The position numbers and the translations under genes are program-made. 17,813 nt of DNA, from NCBI GenBank assembly GCA_003519585.1, contig DOWL01000155.1, positions 25,978 through 43,790 on the forward strand, written 5' to 3'. Origin of the DNA: Nocardioides sp. Lineage in GTDB: Bacteria > Actinomycetota > Actinomycetes > Propionibacteriales > Nocardioidaceae. Below, in pieces: positions 15,516 to 17,813 of the stretch (its first letter is position 1; every line of letters starts with the position of its first letter). The notes below the pieces were generated by a model. It was not told the DNA's origin, did not search any database, and was given only the letters and a program-made list of their open reading frames with translations.

Positions 15516-16069
15516 CCGCGTGGTTGGTAGCCCGACGGTTGAGGAGCGGCCGCACGCTGGCCGTCATGGTGCTGCCGGCCGCCGTCGCAGCAGCCTGGTC
15601 CGGACTGTTGCTGACCCCGCCGCTCGCGGAACGCGCTCAGCCGCTGTGGCTCCTGATGGCTCTGCTGACTCCTCTGCTCGCGGTCCCTGGACTGGTCGTG
15701 GAGTTCTCCCGTGTCGAACGTTCTACGCCCGCGTTCGGTCGGTGCGTGAAGCTGGCTCCGCTGGGGACCGTCCTCGCTGGCGCGCTCATGTGTGTCGCAC
15801 TGATGTGGCCCACCCGAGTGTTCAGCGGCTATCTGAGCTGGTTCCTGTGCGCCCTGGCCGCCACGCTCGTCTGCACAGCGCTGTTCGGCGCACTGGCGTG
15901 GGCGGTCGTGTTCGCCGGCGAGGTCTTGGCACTGGGCATGATGTCCGGCGGGACGCTGGCGTGGGGGCCGGAGCATGGCCCCCTGCAGCCGTGGACAGCC
16001 GTCGCGCTTGCCGCCGGTGCCGCCTCAGTCAGCGCGGTCGCTCAGCTCGAGGTCAGTTCGGAACCTTGA
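15512..16069 (+). CDS. Multi-pass membrane protein, last gene of the ABC unit
   Basis: This 185-residue protein has about five to six hydrophobic segments, such as TLAVMVLPAAVAAAWSGLLL, WLLMALLTPLLAVPGLVVEF, GTVLAGALMCVALMW and CTALFGALAWAVVFAGEVLAL, with very short loops. I recognise no named family; size and position suit a second permease subunit of the ABC-2 type or an accessory or immunity-like membrane protein. The ATG overlaps the preceding stop (ATGA), so expression is coupled. The last 17 bases overlap the 3-prime end of the convergent protease gene, so no intergenic terminator exists. Confidence 0.7.
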   Translation: MTAWLVARRLRSGRTLAVMVLPAAVAAAWSGLLLTPPLAERAQPLWLLMALLTPLLAVPGLVVEFSRVERSTPAFGRCVKLAPLGTVLAGALMCVALMWPTRVFSGYLSWFLCALAATLVCTALFGALAWAVVFAGEVLALGMMSGGTLAWGPEHGPLQPWTAVALAAGAASVSAVAQLEVSSEP

Positions 16070-17813
16070 CCCGCACGGTGTAGGTCTTCACGGCGCTGGC
16101 CGCGATCGCCGTACCGTCGTAGGTGAGCACCAGGCGGACCTTCTTGCCCGGCTTCACCTTCGCGGTCGACATCCGGAGCACGACCTTTCCCGAGGCGACC
16201 GTGGCGGTCGTCCGCTTCTTGCCACCCAGGACGGCGGTCACCTTGCCGCCGTCGGCCCAGGGACCGACGGTGAACGTCAGCACGATCTTGCGACCCTGGA
16301 TGACACCCTTGGCTCGCTTGTGCGCGTTCTTGGCTGACTCCCCGAAACCCGGCCGGGCCTTGTCGACCACCACTCCCGCCGTGGTCGCGGACCCGGCCGC
16401 CAGCCCGGGACCACTGCCGGTCACCGTGACGGTCAGCTGGTGGCCGACGTCGTCCCGGCCAGGGGTGTACGTCGCCCCGGTGGCTCCCCCGAGGGCGATG
16501 CCGTCGCGACGCCACGAGTAGGCGAAGCCGTTCACCCCGGGCCACGCGCCGTTGTCGACGCTCAACTGCTCGCCGTACCTCGGGGTGCCGGTGATGCTCG
16601 GCGGGCTGCTGGGCGACGCGGCCGGCGGCCCCCACGTCAGCGTGAAGCCGGGAGCGCCCGCGTCGAACGGCTTGTGCCCCACAGCGATCCGGTACGTCGT
16701 CCCGGCGACTGCCTGGAAGCTCACCTTGCTGCGCAGGTTGCCCCCGCCCACGTCGTCATTACTGGCCACCGGGGTGAGTGTGCCGACCGTGGCTCCGGTG
16801 TAGACCGCGAGCACCGTGTCGGGGTCGGCGCTGGCCAGCGTGTCGAAGACGACCGGACCGGAGGTCGTCGGCGTCCAGCGGTACCACACCGACCCCGTGT
16901 AGCGCTGTCCGGCGTGGGCCGGCTCGCCAGCGTCCCGCGCGGAGTATTGGCTGTTGCCAGCCATCACGCCGGACGGACCCGCGAGCGTCGCGGACTGGGT
17001 GAAGAGATCGTTGAACGGATACACGTAGAGCCCGAGGGCCAGGTCGCCGCCGGCAACCGTGGTCGCGTTGGACGCCCAACCGCCGACCTGGAGGTAATAG
17101 GTCTGACCGCCCTGGACCACGCGCTGCGAGAGATAGGAGTACCCGGAGTTCTGGGCGGCCTCGTCGTTGCACCCCTGGGCGGTGAGGGCGCCGAGCTGGT
17201 CGCCGCGCCACAGGTTCATGACGGTGTCGAACGACGACCCGGTGGTGAACGCTTCTAAGTACATGTCCCGCGGCGGGGTGAAGCGGTACCACACGGTTTT
17301 GCCGAGGCTGCACGTCCCTTGGGTCGCTTCGCCCACCGGCTGCTGGATCGTCGCCAGCTCGTTGTTGGTGCGGTGCGACCAGTACCCGCTCCACCCAGGG
17401 GTGACGGTGATCGCTTGTGCGAACGCATCGTTGCGGGGTGCCGCGTTGGGCGGTCCGGTGAACGTCGCTGTCATCGCCAGCCCCGAGTCGCTGATCGAGC
17501 TGATCGCGGCGCCACTAAGCGTCTGGTCGTTCCAATTGCTGTTCGGCGTCGTACCGGCCCCGAAGCTCCGCCGATCAGAGGTGCCCGGCCACAGGTCGCC
17601 GCCATCACCCTCGTTGGTCAGACCGTCGAGTTCGCTGAGGCCGTCGGCCTCCTCGACGTCCACGATCCGGGCACCGACGGTCGTGTTGTCGTCGGACGCC
17701 TCCTCGATGTGGAGCACCAGGAGACCACCCCCGGGCAGCGTCTCGTCGTAGCTGCCCGGGATCGGCTGCCGGTTCTCGACCAGGAAGTACTCTCCGCCCG
17801 CCCGGTCGTACCA
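16053..17813 (-). CDS. C-terminal part of a large secreted M6-like metallopeptidase with PPC-like and Ig-like domains (5-prime end outside window)
   Basis: The gene enters from beyond the window end and stops at 16053, so only about 586 residues are visible, with no start. The first part carries EYFLVENRQ, then LPGGGLLVLHIEE and an acidic stretch (VDVEEADGL), typical of the region just after the catalytic domain of M6 (immune-inhibitor-A-like) proteases; the HExxH motif must lie upstream. Two PPC-like beta-sandwich domains follow, NDAFAQAITV with TVWYRFTPP and NDLFTQSATL with SVWYRWTPT. Then come an Ig-like domain (GTPRYGEQLSVDNGAW, YSWRRDG) common in Nocardioides surface proteins and a Lys-rich terminal Ig fold. 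It is convergent with, and overlaps by 17 bases, the ABC unit. A start codon within the window would be artificial. Confidence 0.8.
   Translation of the reverse strand, partial: WYDRAGGEYFLVENRQPIPGSYDETLPGGGLLVLHIEEASDDNTTVGARIVDVEEADGLSELDGLTNEGDGGDLWPGTSDRRSFGAGTTPNSNWNDQTLSGAAISSISDSGLAMTATFTGPPNAAPRNDAFAQAITVTPGWSGYWSHRTNNELATIQQPVGEATQGTCSLGKTVWYRFTPPRDMYLEAFTTGSSFDTVMNLWRGDQLGALTAQGCNDEAAQNSGYSYLSQRVVQGGQTYYLQVGGWASNATTVAGGDLALGLYVYPFNDLFTQSATLAGPSGVMAGNSQYSARDAGEPAHAGQRYTGSVWYRWTPTTSGPVVFDTLASADPDTVLAVYTGATVGTLTPVASNDDVGGGNLRSKVSFQAVAGTTYRIAVGHKPFDAGAPGFTLTWGPPAASPSSPPSITGTPRYGEQLSVDNGAWPGVNGFAYSWRRDGIALGGATGATYTPGRDDVGHQLTVTVTGSGPGLAAGSATTAGVVVDKARPGFGESAKNAHKRAKGVIQGRKIVLTFTVGPWADGGKVTAVLGGKKRTTATVASGKVVLRMSTAKVKPGKKVRLVLTYDGTAIAASAVKTYTVRVKVPN

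Noticed and set aside
1..17813. CRISPR arrays, tRNA genes, transposases, integrases or attachment sites
   Set aside because: No repeat-spacer pattern, no tRNA-like sequence and no mobile-element protein were seen anywhere in the window.

Overview
The window is a stretch of a high-GC actinobacterial chromosome. Codon third positions are almost all G or C, many starts are GTG without a Shine-Dalgarno sequence, and the gene families are typical of Nocardioides and its relatives: a GNAT plus acyl-CoA-synthetase-like acetyltransferase, an actinobacterial ParC, an LprG/P55-type lipoprotein and transporter pair, a large LuxR regulator, and a secreted protease with Nocardioides-style Ig-like repeats. 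The assignment to Nocardioidaceae is an inference. No tRNA, rRNA, CRISPR array, transposase or integrase was seen, and no stretch over 300 bases lacks a gene.

Positions 1-8578 look like conserved core genome. A Pat-like protein acetyltransferase on the minus strand is divergent from a topoisomerase IV A subunit gene (parC). Four bases after parC begins a lipoprotein gene of the LppX/LprAFG family. Its stop overlaps the start of a large MFS transporter, the same pairing as mycobacterial lprG-Rv1410c (P55), which moves lipids across the envelope. A short beta-carbonic anhydrase follows.

Positions 8579-12916 hold a LuxR-family ATPase regulator, a small SCO4226-like nickel-binding protein behind a candidate promoter with a 22-bp-period direct repeat, a strong hairpin, and a tiny membrane protein divergent from a lytic transglycosylase lipoprotein.

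Positions 12917-16069 are the most unusual part. A perfect 16-bp palindrome covers a candidate promoter. It is followed by a tightly overlapping four-gene unit: a Sec-exported protein of unknown function rich in Tyr, Asn, Trp and His, an ABC ATPase, a permease-like membrane protein with a cysteine-bearing extracytoplasmic domain, and a small multi-TM protein. The permease reading frame is broken at a six-G run. The layout resembles small exported-protein plus ABC-transporter loci such as lactococcin-972-type bacteriocin loci, but the function is unknown. This is the best candidate in the window for an undescribed system.

Positions 16053-17813, minus strand, are the C-terminal part of a large secreted M6-like metallopeptidase with two beta-sandwich PPC-like domains and Ig-like tail domains. 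It enters from outside the window and its stop overlaps the end of the ABC operon by 17 bases.
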